Below are positions 1 through 13,033 of a stretch of DNA of 64,000 nt, one piece after another. Source of the DNA: Polymyxa betae (lineage: Eukaryota; Endomyxa; Phytomyxea; Plasmodiophorida; Plasmodiophoridae). A program made the position numbers and the translations under genes. The notes beneath the pieces were generated by a model. It was not told where the DNA came from. It worked only from the letters and a program-made list of their open reading frames with translations, and did not search any database. Position 1 is the first letter of the stretch, and each line of letters starts with the position of its first letter. The stretch is taken from the NCBI GenBank assembly GCA_003693705.1, contig RBZT01000672.1, positions 62,001-126,000 on the forward strand. The letters are read 5' to 3'.

Positions 1-2142
<2,142 letters not shown>

Positions 2143-2211
2143 TAAACTTATGTAAGAATCGTTGCAGTGCTGCCTGTTTGATACCCGAGAATCAGCAACC
2201 GCTTAACTTAT

Positions 2212-3493
2212 TTATTTATGCTTGCATTGAGTGGCCCGTTTCTTGACCTTTTTAGGGATTTTAGTCTTTCGCTTCTCCCGCCTTTCTTCTTTAACGTGTG
2301 CTTTCGCCGCCTTTCTATCAGCACGCACTTGCTCCTTCGAGGGCTTCTCCGGTTCTTCCACCCATCTCCGTTCAGGTTCGTCTTCATCACTGGAAGAAAG
2401 GATTTCTTCAACTTCCAACTCATCCTCACTGGTGCTTTCGAGAACAACCATCCTTTTTAGAGCATCTTTCAAAACAGCCGACTCCGCTATTTCTTTCCGA
2501 GCGTTCAACTTGTCTTGATCCCATAGCTCATCTAGTGATCTCGGCATTGTAGTTTGCTCCCAGACAGCATCTTCTTCCGTTTCTTCTGAATTACCCATCT
2601 GATGAAGAGCATCAATGCGATCTTCAACCGCTTGGGCAGTTTTCAAGGATTCATCAGTCACGAACTGAAATAATATTCTGGGAGAGAAGCAGTCGACTCC
2701 TTTCTTTCTGAAGAAATTTGTGATATTTCTGCAGTCCATGCGAAGAAACTCGAACGCCATGGGATGATCGTGCTCCACAGATTGCGAGACATCGATTATG
2801 TAAGGTTCGCCATTGTGAACCAGAATGTTATATTCGCTGAGATCTGCATGGACTAGTCGGCAATCATGATACATGGCGTGCATGATAGCCATCATTCGTC
2901 GATAAATTTGGGTAACATGTTTCATCGATAAAATGGCATCCTTTAGTCGAGGTGCAGCTTGTTCTCCGGATCCAACAAGCTCCATAACAAGAACGTTTTT
3001 TCGTAATATGATCGGCCTAAGATATACTCAGTAAAAACTACAAAAAGCTCAAAACAACGCCATACTTTGGGCAGGGAACAAAGGCTTTCTGTAACCTGAG
3101 CAAATTTCTGTACTCTTTTTCTGCCCATTGTACGACCATATTGAGATTATTTCCAGGCCGTACTGTACCCCCACGCATACGATGCTCTCCGACGATATAT
3201 CGAGTTCGGTCTTTGAAGACTAAAATGGCGCTCTTATAGATTTTAACAGCAAGTGGCTCTCCATTAGAACCAACACCAGAATAGACGTTTGCTTCTTTTC
3301 CAGTAGCAATACATCCATCAAGCGATTGTAAAATTCCAGCGTTGAACAGGCGGCGGAGCTGTAGCAAAACACGTCGGTCAATACACTGATCTGTGGTAGC
3401 ACGATCCTCTTTGGTTAATCCTAGACCAGATTGCCCACCGAATACAGATACGGAACCATATGCATATTCAGCTTCATCATCACTATATGTCAT
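2212..3493 (-). CDS. RIOK1: RIO1-type atypical serine/threonine kinase
   Basis: Atypical kinase/ATPase needed for late 40S ribosomal subunit maturation in the cytoplasm. There are two exons, 3493-3066 and 3016-2212, joined over a 49-nt intron (3017-3065). Splicing restores the continuous segment IILRKNVLVMELVG. Visible motifs are the RIO P-loop ATGKEANVYSG, the catalytic loop LVHADLSEYNIL and the metal-binding loop IDVSQSVEHDHP, which is the order expected for RIO1 rather than RIO2. The C-terminus is acidic, then strongly Lys/Arg-rich, as is usual for RIO1 tails. The first ATG in frame (3491-3493) gives a normal N-terminus. A telomere-like repeat lies about 90-115 bp upstream of the start. 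The 3' end faces MCM7. Confidence 0.93.
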
Positions 3494-3581
3494 GGCAGCT
3501 ATTGAAATCCAAATGAACCTCTCTCAAGCAAGCTGCATCTGATGACAACGTAAACAAAAAATCTGCGGACTTTCTCGCCCA

Positions 3582-3607
3582 AAACCCTAACCCTAAACCC
3601 TAACCTA
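3582..3607. promoter_or_regulatory. Telomere-like CCCTAA tract upstream of RIO1 (telo-box candidate)
   Basis: Three or more units of CCCTAA/CCCTAAA lie in tandem about 90-115 bp before the RIO1 ATG, in the interval between RIO1 and the MFS gene. The RIO1 sense strand reads TTAGGG/TTTAGGG. In plants, telo-boxes (AAACCCTA) are promoter elements of ribosome and translation genes. The same role here is inferred from position and from a second copy upstream of uL23. It is internal to the window, so it is not a chromosome end. Confidence 0.5.
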
Positions 3608-3868
3608 GCCCCTTCAAAAATACTTCTGTCCACCAATAGCAACCCCCCTTTCCAACTCAGCGGTCTCCAACTCCTCAAGATTATCTTAAATTCATCCCAA
3701 GACATGTGAGTAAAAGTCTCTATCCACAACCGAAATGTAAAATATCGCTGCTCGATCAAGCATCCTTCTATCAGACGTAATCAGTGGAAACATAATCCTG
3801 TTCATGTATAATTTATTACGATTCCATACAACTCTTAATAGATACATAGACTAAATCAGGTATATAGC

Positions 3869-5513
3869 TCACAGATCGAAATCAGTCGATGTGGTTGATG
3901 TTACAGATACCAGTAAGGGTCGCCTTAACCCAGCCATAATGTTACCATTATCCTCTTCCTCCTCCTCCTCCTCCTCCTCATCATCATCATTGTCTTCATT
4001 GAATCTAGATCTAATATCCAGTCTCCAATACACCCAGGCTGCTAACATACAGATCGACATCGACATGATCCCGGCACCCAGCGGCAGGCCGATCGTATCG
4101 AACAGCAAACCGGCGACGATCGGCCCCACGATCTCACCGAACCCGACCGACGACACCAGGACGCCCGATAGAGCGTGCTCATAGCCCACGCCGAGATGCT
4201 GGGTTTGGGTCACGAGAATAGGCAAGACCGGGTTCTGAGACATGGCGAATCCGACCATCATGATGGCCAGCGATAAGCATTTCGTAGGGAGATTCTCAGG
4301 GATCAAGCTGGCCATGGTCCCAGCAAATCCAACCAAGCCTAATCCCATAACCAGAGACCCGATGAAGAGGACGACGGCGGCCCAGTTCGGTCGTTTCATA
4401 TTGATCCAGCCGAATACGCCCGAGAACAGACCATAGACGATGCTGTTCATGACGAAGGCGAAGGCCACCTGATCGACCGTGGCTCCGATCCCACTGAAAA
4501 TCGGGTTGATTGCCAGTTCTTGAAGGCCTAAGACCGCCATCCCTAGAGTGTTTAATATCAGAATCGTGATCACATTCGGGCAGCGAATGACGTCTAGCGC
4601 GGAGACGATCTCGACATCGGCATCGTCATCGCCGTTCCGGTCATCATCGTCTTTGTTGGACAAACGCATTAGACTGACCGGGATGATGGACAGCAATGTC
4701 GCCAGACCGATTCCTATCAGCAGAAATCAGGCAGAGCTATGAAGAGGTTAAGATCAGACCTAAGAAAGGCATGCCGAATCCGCCTCGTTTGTATAGAACA
4801 TTGCCTAAGGCAGGCCCTATCAGATAGCCGGTGCTTGCCGAGACCTCCAACATGCCCGATGTCACCGCGATGTGATCGGGGAATAGCTTCAGTATTAATA
4901 GGCTGGAGCCGCAGCTATACGCAGACCCTCCCACGCCTTGGATGAACCGAATAGCGGCGCTGATCACGATGAACTGCCAGCCGCGGAAATGGTTCACAAA
5001 CGCGAACGCTATCGTGCAGACGGTCAGCAGGACGCCGCCAGCGATCGTCGTTAGCTTGGGCGGGACGCGTTTCGTGGCTGATGTAATAATGGGACCGGTG
5101 AAGAACATGGCGATCGAGAACATGGCCAGTATGATCCCGGTGCTGGTCATGGAGACCCCCGATTCATGGGCAAGTTTCGGTACCAATGGCCCAATTAAGC
5201 TATTTGGGAACACCATGAAGCAGTTTAATATGCAGAGCACGAACAGCTGGAAGCGCTGTTTCAGCGGCTTTGGTGCGGCGATGTCTTCCGAGACGTCATC
5301 GCCATTGCCGACTGCTGCAAAATCTGGCAGACGCGGTGACCGTGGCGATACGGATCTGGCAGATGGCGACATGGGCGGCGATGGGAACGGGTGCGCATGG
5401 CGAAAGAAGACGAAGCCTGACCCAGGGTTGTCCCCATCGTGATGCTGATCAGCGGGCGTCCCTCGCAGGTGAAGGCGCGCTGGGACGGCGTCACGGTTAG
5501 CGGCTCCTGTCAT
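3869..5513 (-). CDS. Major facilitator superfamily transporter, SLC18B1-like
   Basis: Twelve-helix secondary transporter, probably in an endomembrane or plasma membrane. Two exons (5513-4760 and 4713-3869) join across a 46-nt intron at 4714-4759 and restore FLGIGLATLLSIIP. Hydrophobic helices occur in two blocks of about six separated by a charged loop (about residues 255-300). The first block includes an MFS-like segment ending SATKRVPPKL, and helix 4 is rich in Gly/Ser (QGVGGSAYSCGSSL). This pattern resembles the SLC18/SLC18B1 amine-transporter group; the substrate is inferred only at family level. The N-terminus before the first helix is long, Pro/Ser-rich and unconserved, so translation may begin at a later ATG (near 5373). 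The C-terminal tail carries a run of glutamates encoded by a TCC-type microsatellite on the plus strand. Confidence 0.8.
3951..3992. repeat. TCC/TCA trinucleotide microsatellite inside the MFS gene
   Basis: About fourteen near-perfect TCC then TCA units on the plus strand encode a Glu run followed by Asp on the minus strand. They lie in the cytosolic C-terminal tail of the MFS transporter. The tract keeps the frame, so unit-length changes would only alter the length of the acidic run. Confidence 0.85.
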
Positions 5514-5810
5514 GTTGACGGTGATCGCCGCATACAGCAGCAGGCCAGACCAACGATCGGAGTGTGATCGACCTGAACGTACTGCCTTACGACTTGTTCG
5601 GATGTCGTCGTTGTGGTGGTTGTTACTGATCAGAAATGTTTAGCAACTAGATAGCGGTGGTTCAGGTTGGACAGTTTCTTGATCTGACAGTCAGTCATTT
5701 TGCAATGCAAAACCGGCTTCTTGGCGACCTGTTTCCTCACAGACCTCCCCCATCTAAATATCGATCTCCAATTTATTCAACCTAATGTTCTGCCTCCAAA
5801 TGTTGCGTAT

Positions 5811-7317
5811 CTATTCGGGGTCAGCGTCGTCTGCGCCAAGTTCGTCTATCTGTTCGTATTGACGATATTCATCGGTAACGTCACGTAGATCATGTTCGGC
5901 CTCTGTGAACTGCATCTCGTCAACGCCTTCGCCCGTGTACCAATGAAGGAACGCCTTCCTCGACAGCATCGTGCTGAACTTTTCCGCGATCCGATCGAAC
6001 AGCGAACAGACCGACGACCCGTTCCCGATCAACGTCGACGATAGTCTTAGACCAGGTTGGGGCACATCACAAACTGTACAACGAACGCATCACCATCAAC
6101 CCACACATTCACTGCGGGGACGTACTGGCCGTCTGTATGCTGCTGGGCATCCAGTCGACAAACAAGTTGGGATTGGTGGCCCTCAGGTTCTGCATGGCTT
6201 TATCGACATCACTGGTCGACACCTGTCCTCGGAACAGCGCCGATGCTGCCAAATATCGGCCCTGACCACCGCCGCACAATGTCCCGCTCGCACTGAACAT
6301 CTGCACACATGTTCAGACGGCGACCTAGAGGGGCGCCAAACACGCAACCTGTTTGGTGATCTCGGCGACGGATTCGCGGCGGAACTGGTGCTGGCCCAGG
6401 GCGAACAATGGTGCTGACCCGACTGTGAAGTAATGCAGTCGCGGAAACGGGCACAGATTAACGCCGATTTTCCTCAAGCCGCTGTTCAGTATGCCCGGAA
6501 ATCGCATTGTTGCCGTCACGCCCGACATCGCCGTCGCCACGATCCGGTTGATGTCTGCGTAGGCCGGCGTCGTCATATGCAGCGATTTCGTGGCAATACC
6601 GTACAGGGCTTCGTTATCAAGCACGAACGTGCTATCACTGAACTGTGACAACGAATGGAATGCCAATGTGGCATTATATGGCTCTACGACAGTATCACTC
6701 ATAAGAGCAGATGGAAATACGACCACATTGCTGAGGATCTCTGTCGGATATTCATCCTGTCTAATAATCAGCACGATCATAGAGGCAGGCATCGCTGAAC
6801 CTGACCTTGATGGATTGAGCAACGAGTCCGCCCAGGCCTGATCCGGTTCCACCGCCCACCGAATGCCACATCTGCAGACCCTGCAACGAGTCGCCGGCTT
6901 CGGCTGACCTTCGGATCGCGTCCAGGATTGGGTCCAGAAGCGTCTCAGCGCTGTGACCTTTGGCCCAATTGTTAGCAGCACTGCCTTCGCCACAGATCTA
7001 CAAACATATGTCAGGTGGTGCCCAGCATGGGCCTGCACGATCCCCACCATGTGGTCTGGGCGGAATAGCGGCCCGAGACGATCGTACTGGATGGTGTCTC
7101 GCATGCTCGGGTCCATATCGACCAGGACACAACGAGGTACAAATCTGCCTGTTGTTGCTTCATTGAAGAATACCTCAATACGATCAAGTTGGGCATCGCT
7201 AGCGCCAACAAACTGGCCGTTGACGTCAACGGCATGCTCGTTGCAGATCGAATCCCAGAATGCCGTCCCCGCCTGATTACCGCATTGACCGATCTGGATC
7301 GTGATGATCTCCCGCAT
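5811..7317 (-). CDS. Divergent beta-tubulin
   Basis: Beta-tubulin family GTPase, the exchangeable-GTP subunit of microtubules. The ATG at 7315-7317 begins MREI, the beta-tubulin autoregulatory tetrapeptide, followed by IQIGQCGNQ. Four introns of about 48-52 nt must be removed. The frames then join to give NNWAKGH, the G-box GGGTGSG, VEPYNATL, MSGVT, and near the C-terminus HWYTGEGVDEMQF. The tail is short and acidic (ending DADPE). Length after splicing is near 445 residues, normal for the family. Many positions differ from canonical beta-tubulin, for example ICGEGSAANNW where VFGQSGAGNNW is usual, and YGIATKSLHMTTPAYADINR. This suggests a divergent paralogue, possibly a specialised or flagellar isotype. 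It is not a pseudogene: every apparent frame break falls at a valid GT-AG intron. Divergent from SmB. Confidence 0.88.
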
Positions 7318-7895
7318 CGTCGAGAAGCAGTGTTCCCAATGAGCCAGTATGACCCACTCGTCGAACCCATGAGATCGGTTGATGGGCACGCGCCCTCAAA
7401 TTGTCGGCATTGTCGACGCTGTCTGAACTGGGATCGTTGCATTGCTAGAAATCAGTAAACGAAGAATTGGGATGATCAGACATTGATGCTGATGAAAGGC
7501 GTAATAGATGTTTGTTTGAATGAAAATGGCAAATGGATACAATGGTGCTAAAGCGTTTGAATGATTCGTGCTGTATGCACATCACTATCTTTGGCGTATA
7601 AAGAGAAATATTTACATTCCCCCAAGAATATTTATGTGTGGTTATGCAATTAATGCATCAACTGTTAATTGTCCAGGAACACATTTCCGCCTTCTGAAGT
7701 GTCTGTGTTGTGTGTCATGAATTTGTGCATTAATTTGGTGGTTACTGTATAAAGAAGGGAATAAGTCCGTGCGCAGAACATTGGCATCGCCTTGTTGGTG
7801 AAGGCAAGAAGGAAGTTGAGATTTGTGCATAGAGACAGATAGAGAGAGTCTAATAATCGCTGTGTTTGGTGTATCTGTAACCTCTGCCTACAATC
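7318..7895. other. Shared 5' region between beta-tubulin and SmB
   Basis: This 578-bp interval separates the divergent beta-tubulin and SmB start codons. It is AT-rich near the middle and has a GA-rich stretch just before the SmB ATG. I see no convincing reading frame; short open frames here match nothing I know. It most likely carries both promoters. Confidence 0.5.
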
Positions 7896-8672
7896 ATGTC
7901 TATGCCCAAGACTAGTAAGATGTTACAGTTCCTGAACTGGAGAGTTCGGGTTACTATCCAGGATCATCGCTGGCTGGTTGGCACCTTCATTGCCTTCGAT
8001 AAGCACATGAACATCGTCTTGGGCGATACCGAAGAATTCCGTCGTATCGTCCCGAAAGGCGGCAATAAATCCCAGGTCGGGCGTCCATCACCTTCGTCTC
8101 TCCCGCCGCCCTCATCATCCAAACAGGAACGCGAAGAGAAACGGGTTCTCGGTTTCGTCCTGCTTCGCGGCGAGAACGTCGTCTCGCTGATCCCCGAGAC
8201 TCGTCCGGCTCCAAAGAAAGGCGAGGGCGTCGGTATGGCCGGTGCTGGCCCCGGCCCCGGTATGGGTCGTGCTATGGGTCGTGGTCTGCAGGCCCCAATG
8301 GCCCCAATGCCCCCTCATATGATGATGGGGCGGGGGACGATGGCCGCCCCTCCCATCCCCAATTTCGCTGCTGGTGGCCCGGCTGGATACCCGGGGCCAG
8401 CACCGCCCCAGTTCCCGCACCCCATGTTCATGGGTCGGGGTGCCGCTCCTCCTCCGCCCATGGGCGCCTTCCCGCCCGCCTATCCGCCTCAACAGTTCAT
8501 GGTGAGCGACAATCATTGTCTGGTTTTTTGTTTGTTTTTTGAGAGCTATGTTTGATCGGTTTCATTGATTGTTTGATGGGTTCTGATGATCGTCGTGTTG
8601 TAGGGTCGTGGTGGCCCACCGGCTCCACAGCCAGCTGGACGCGGGTTTCCATTTCCACCTAATGCTCAGTAA
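7896..8672 (+). CDS. SNRPB: Small nuclear ribonucleoprotein SmB/B'
   Basis: Core Sm protein of spliceosomal U1, U2, U4 and U5 snRNPs, forming part of the heptameric ring on the Sm site. The N-terminal Sm fold shows Sm1 (KMLQFLNWRVRVTIQDHRWLVG, about residues 8-29) and Sm2 near RVLGFVLLRGENVVSL (about residues 84-99). A Gly/Met/Pro-rich tail with GRG and PPP stretches follows, as in SmB. One 102-nt intron (8502-8603), longer than most here, separates the bulk of the protein from the last exon, which ends in NAQ and a stop at 8670-8672. The Ser/Pro loop between the two Sm motifs (about residues 58-75) is expanded relative to textbook SmB. Confidence 0.92.
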
Positions 8673-10213
8673 TAGATTATGTAATACAGATTATTCGATG
8701 TCGGTTAATCATATCTTTGATGATCTGATCATTAGTTCAATGTTGTCGAAACACATCTGCAGCTATCAATGCTTGTAGGCGGCTGTATGCCTGATCCGAA
8801 ATATCGCTGATATTCTGTTTTATGTTAATACACGTCGGGTTCTAATAATTGCTCAAAGGGAATGTGGTATAGCTGAAGATCCTGTTATTTGGCACTGATT
8901 GATGAATGCAATTTCCACAATGAACGTTGTAGTTTGTATATGTGAGCTGGTCAGTATCTGCACGTTATTCATCATGAATAGAGCGATATCATTCCGACCA
9001 AACTGCCCATGGTAACAACCTTTCTTGATTTGTGCATCACTCGAAACTATTCAAATAGGCAATTACTTGATAGAGACCATTCAATATTGAGATCTCCATA
9101 TAGTACTCATTTGTCATTTAAACACATCATCTATTCACATCTCATTCCTTGTATTGTGTCGTATGGCAAGGCAAGATGAAGTCGAAAGCGAACTTTATAT
9201 CGGGTCGTATCTTGATCACTGCTTATATTTGCTATAAGCATGTATCAGAATCCCATTCATTATTCAAGGAAATTGATTATCAGGATTCGGTCAAGTCAGA
9301 TGGATATATTCGATGATATCGATCACCAAACTCGTCAATTTCTGCTAAAATATTTGATGGCGATCCTGTCATCTCCCGTTCAAGGTTCTATTCGTGATCA
9401 ACTTCATTTACCCTACTGAACTCTTATTGTTGATACTGATTCCAGTAATTGACGATAGATCTTGAACTCCTTAACGACATTACGCATCGTGAATCCTCAG
9501 ATTGGTCAAAAGCAATAGCTAATCAAGGAATTCGGGTACGACCTGTCAGCAGATAGTTGTATGGTGTAGTACTGAATGTGACATCGATATTCAGATAGTT
9601 GCTGCAGAATCGCTGTCTGTGAATCCCAACAGAACATCAATTAATGTCAACGACCCCAACTATGGATATAATCTGTATTGAGGTAAATGTCGATGACGAC
9701 CACATCCCGAACAGTTCTTGTGACAGCTCCATATACAGGCGCGAACAAAGTTGCAGATCTTCGTTCGTTTACGTTCAGAAGTGTAATAGCGTTGTTTAAG
9801 TACTCGAATTGATGACCAGCCTGGTTCTGTTAAAGATTGGTTGATCGCACGGACGGTCAGGATCACACATTCATGGGACAATGTTGGACAGATATCTGTC
9901 TGACATTCGCGACCGTTTTCTTTCAGTTTGTCAGAAGCGGGTTTTAACGAGCAGCGATTGTCGTCGCGAATCGCTCAACCTGGTCGATCGTGGTCCAGAA
10001 ACTCGCCTGGCCGCGATGGATCCAAGATTGGCGAATCAGCAAAGCCGAGATAGAAATTACTAAACCGAATGTTGTTGGCATCGAGCGATCAGCTCTCCCA
10101 GCCAATCAATTCTATCCATCTCCGCTGATTGCAATGTTGGCGCCGCCGCCATGGCGAGCGACGAATGGGCAATATGGCAATTTGAATGTGATGATTTATT
10201 GTTGTGAGATGAT
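8673..10213. other. 1.5-kb intergenic stretch without a recognisable gene
   Basis: This is AT-rich sequence with scattered stops in all frames. The few open frames (for example 9660-9881 minus and 9990-10217 plus) are under 80 codons and resemble no family I recognise. I found no tRNA-like A/B boxes, no snRNA core and no obvious repeat. It could hold long UTRs of SmB and uL23 or a non-coding RNA. Confidence 0.4.
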
Positions 10214-10675
10214 TTAGATGATACCGATACGGTTAGCGACATCAAGAGCATCCTGATCAGGACTAAGACGAACATAGGCCTTCTTCTGTCCATCAGGACG
10301 GATCAATGTGTTCACTTTCATAACAGATACTTCATACATAGAGGCAACAGATTCCCGAATCTTCTGCTTGTTAGCGCGAGTATCAACAATGAAGGTGAGC
10401 GTGTTGTTGTCTTCGATCTTCTTCATGGCGCTCTCGGTCGTCAGAGGGAACTTGATGATGGCGAATTTGTCGAGCTTGTCCCGGGACGGCGCCGACTTTA
10501 GCGGGTATTTCGGTGTCCGAGCCAGACGAAGCGTATGAGGGCGTCGGAAGGTGGTGTTGGTGCGGACCTTGACCTCGTTCTTAATATAGGCGCCCTTGGC
10601 AGCAACCTTGGCGGCGACCTTGGCCTTGGCAGCGCCCTTACCCTTGATTCCCTTCGTGACCTTGGACGACGACAT
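10214..10675 (-). CDS. RPL23A: 60S ribosomal protein uL23 (L23a/L25)
   Basis: Component of the large ribosomal subunit near the polypeptide exit tunnel, a docking site for SRP and nascent-chain factors. The single exon encodes 153 residues. A Lys/Ala-rich N-terminal extension (used for rRNA binding and import in the family) precedes the conserved globular part with [17 protein letters not shown], then [12 protein letters not shown] and the C-terminal end VANRIGII. Start chosen at ATG 10673-10675 (MSSSKVTK); an in-frame GTG lies just upstream. A telomere-like motif is found about 220 bp before the start. Confidence 0.95.
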   Translation of the reverse strand: MSSSKVTKGIKGKGAAKAKVAAKVAAKGAYIKNEVKVRTNTTFRRPHTLRLARTPKYPLKSAPSRDKLDKFAIIKFPLTTESAMKKIEDNNTLTFIVDTRANKQKIRESVASMYEVSVMKVNTLIRPDGQKKAYVRLSPDQDALDVANRIGII

Positions 10676-10892
10676 GATAGGACACACGACGATGTAATTG
10701 AGTAAAGAGGTGAGCTCTATGAACTCCGTCGCGGACTCCGTATAATATACGGATCGTCGCTAAAATCATGAAAACATTTCAAACGATTTCGGGCACGAAA
10801 ACTCGCTTCGATTCGTGCTGATGAACAGAACCTGAATGATGATGATATCAAATATAGACTTTGGACAATGTTGATATTGGGTCATACCAGAG

Positions 10893-10908
10893 CTAGGGTT
10901 TAGGGTTT
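10893..10908. promoter_or_regulatory. Telo-box-like motif upstream of uL23
   Basis: The plus strand reads CTAGGGTTTAGGGTTT; the uL23 sense strand reads AAACCCTAAACCCTAG, two telo-box units in tandem about 220 bp before the ATG. In plants AAACCCTA is enriched in ribosomal-protein promoters. Regulatory function here is inference from motif and position. Confidence 0.45.
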
Positions 10909-10999
10909 CTGAATCAGTACTTGATAGATCGTGATGGATCTCATCATCATGAAGCAGTGAGATCAACTGATTCGTCGTGTTCTGCCATCTGATCATGAC

Positions 11000-11659
11000 A
11001 TCATACAATACCACGTTACTGGTCCGATCCAGATGGAAACGGGTACGACCACCGCCGCCGCCGCGGGCGTCATACCCGCCCCCGGGGCCATGATGTGGAC
11101 CCCTCCGCTAATCCACCTTTCAGTATCTGTATGGGACGTTCCCGACCAATACGACGCCGCTCCTGACCCTTTATCTGGCCGTTGTCGATGTCGGTCGCCG
11201 TTCCGTCTCCGTCGCAACTCTGCCAAACTGATCATCGCCTCTGTCACTTCAGATTCAGCGATATTGGCGCGGCTGCCTCGTTCGCCATGGCCGCCGTCCA
11301 CCTCCACCACGATCGCCGCGCCCTCCATCTACCTATGTCAGTCTCGTAGCTCAATACCTACAGGAGACATCCGCCGCTGATCTCGGGTAGTACTGGTCCC
11401 ACCCCATCTCCCCATCCGCCCTCTGCAGCTCTAACAGACCTGATCCAGATCTGATCATGATCATGATGGTCCTGATTATATCAGCTGGATCGCCATTCGT
11501 ATACAGCGATGGTGGAGGCGTCTGCTGGCACGACGCCGTCGTGGCCGCGACCGATTCGTCCTGTTCCAGACGGCGGCCGGCGTCCTGCAGCGACGATGGC
11601 GTCGTCGGCAGCAGGGTCGGGTCGGGACCGCTCCCCGATCGTTGATGATATCGGATCAT
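11000..11659 (-). other. Possible small Gly/Arg-rich gene (uncertain)
   Basis: GC content rises to the level of neighbouring coding regions, and the minus strand carries two open frames (11659-11351 and 11328-10993). They could be joined over a short intron near 11351-11376. The downstream part, after a possible acceptor near 11110, can be read as a GGGYDARGGGGGRTRF-type Gly/Arg-rich segment. I recognise no domain. The 5' end overlaps the proposed start of the divergent MFI-like gene, so at least one start is misplaced. It may instead be a GC-rich promoter region. Confidence 0.22.
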
Positions 11660-12712
11660 GAAGTATGGTATAATGGACGATGGTTTGGTATGGAATGGAA
11701 GGCGGCTGTATCTATACAGAGATGGTTTAGATCACGAATACAGAAGAAGGTCTATATATTCTATAGGTACGAATAGATACAGACAGCTCCAATATAATCA
11801 GGCTTAAGATTATTGCTTATTTAGGGATCTCATTCGTAATAAACAAGATCATGATCCTCGGCTCATACTAAGAGCCATCAATCCCATAGAAGCCGGCCTA
11901 TTAGATGCTGCTACAGGATTACATGTTCGTCTCAGGCTGGGCGGGGAACGATTCCCTCCCAGTATCTATTACAAGGTGAGCGCAGGCAGGCGAATCGCAT
12001 CCCTCGAACTGATCTCCGTCTAGATCTTTACACACAGCCCTGTGTCTGATATCGGGGCGTTCGCACCACGTCCATACAAACTCGAACTTGATTGGCGTCT
12101 GAAACGGAAACGAGAGCGTTATCAAGGCGGCGGCGGCGGCGGCCCAGGCCAGCCTGCTGGTCGCTGGTACTCCCGTACAGAGAATAATGAATGGAGAGCT
12201 GTTCAGGATTCGATCGTGAAGGAGGTAGTTGGGGGGGTATCGCTCATTGTATTTCATATTGTCATACTATTTGTGTATGTAGAAATGGATGACGAAGGTT
12301 CATGAAGGATCTCTATCATCTAGTGCATATCATTGGTCACGGATACGCCGTCGATCGGATCTGTTAAAACGTAACAAGATGAGGAAACTCGAATGGCTGC
12401 GTAAGATCTATGGTATGGCAGACGAGCACTCTCATGGAGATAATAAGCTCGGTGCATTCATGGACCAGTTACAATCACTGGACAACGACGACGAGAAGCG
12501 GTATGATGCGCTCCCAAACAAATCACCATCACTGATCGTATTCGCAATTCAGACCATCATTGAAACGATTGAACGAGCTCGAACGTGAAGCCGCCGCCCT
12601 GCTCGATTGGAGCTCGAATCTGGATTTCGAAGCCTATCAGGCATCATGGACATCATTAGCTACAACTTCACCTATCTCTATATCATCCACCTATACGATG
12701 CTCTCCCAATAA
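11645..12712 (+). CDS. IQ-motif protein resembling MFI (C11orf65 family)
   Basis: Five exons reconstruct a protein of about 250 residues. Exon 1 ends with an IQ-like helix (SIQRWFRSRIQKKVYIFYR). Next come INPIEAGLLDAATG, a conserved core with VRLRLGGERFPPSIYYKIF and APRPYKLELDW, a short Gly run, WYSRTENNEWRAV, then YHWSRIRRRSDLLKR and a C-terminal WSSNLDFEAYQASW. This series of motifs recalls C11orf65/MFI, an IQ-containing protein of flagellated lineages; the assignment is from memory and moderate. Introns include 12500-12551 (52 nt), needed to reach the last frame. ATG 11645 is the most upstream in frame; a later Met near 11679 is possible. The IQ helix suggests calmodulin or EF-hand light-chain binding. 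Confidence 0.5.
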
Positions 12713-13033
12713 TATAATAAACATCATCGCAATCATCTGTCCAGGCCAGGGCGTACTTCCCCGTCAGGTCTGTGTGAGGGTTGCCTCCACGGACTGCGTA
12801 GCGGATCGCGCCATGTGGCACACGCCCCGCTGTCGAACTGCCCTTTTGAAAAATCTGTCTGTACGTGTGGTGATCTATCTAGAGATTGATCCCTGAAGAT
12901 CAGGCTGCTGCTACGTCCCCTCTGATACAACATATCTGCCTTACCTGGTCCTTGGTCAGATATGGAGGCCTATGCAGCAGCTGTATGGATCATGCGACCC
13001 CATGACCCCAATCTGACCCCAATTCTATTATAG
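12713..13033. other. Intergenic, no recognised feature
   Basis: About 320 bp between the MFI-like stop and the next start. A 66-codon minus-strand open frame (12733-12933) matches nothing known. I see no promoter motif beyond AT-rich patches. Confidence 0.4.

Noticed and set aside
3582-3607. Chromosome end or telomere fusion point
   Set aside because: Only about four units, with intact genes continuing on both sides.
6840-7020. Apparent frameshifts in beta-tubulin suggesting a pseudogene
   Set aside because: Each break is repaired by a 48-52 nt intron with GT and AG ends, restoring NNWAKGH and GGGTGSG.
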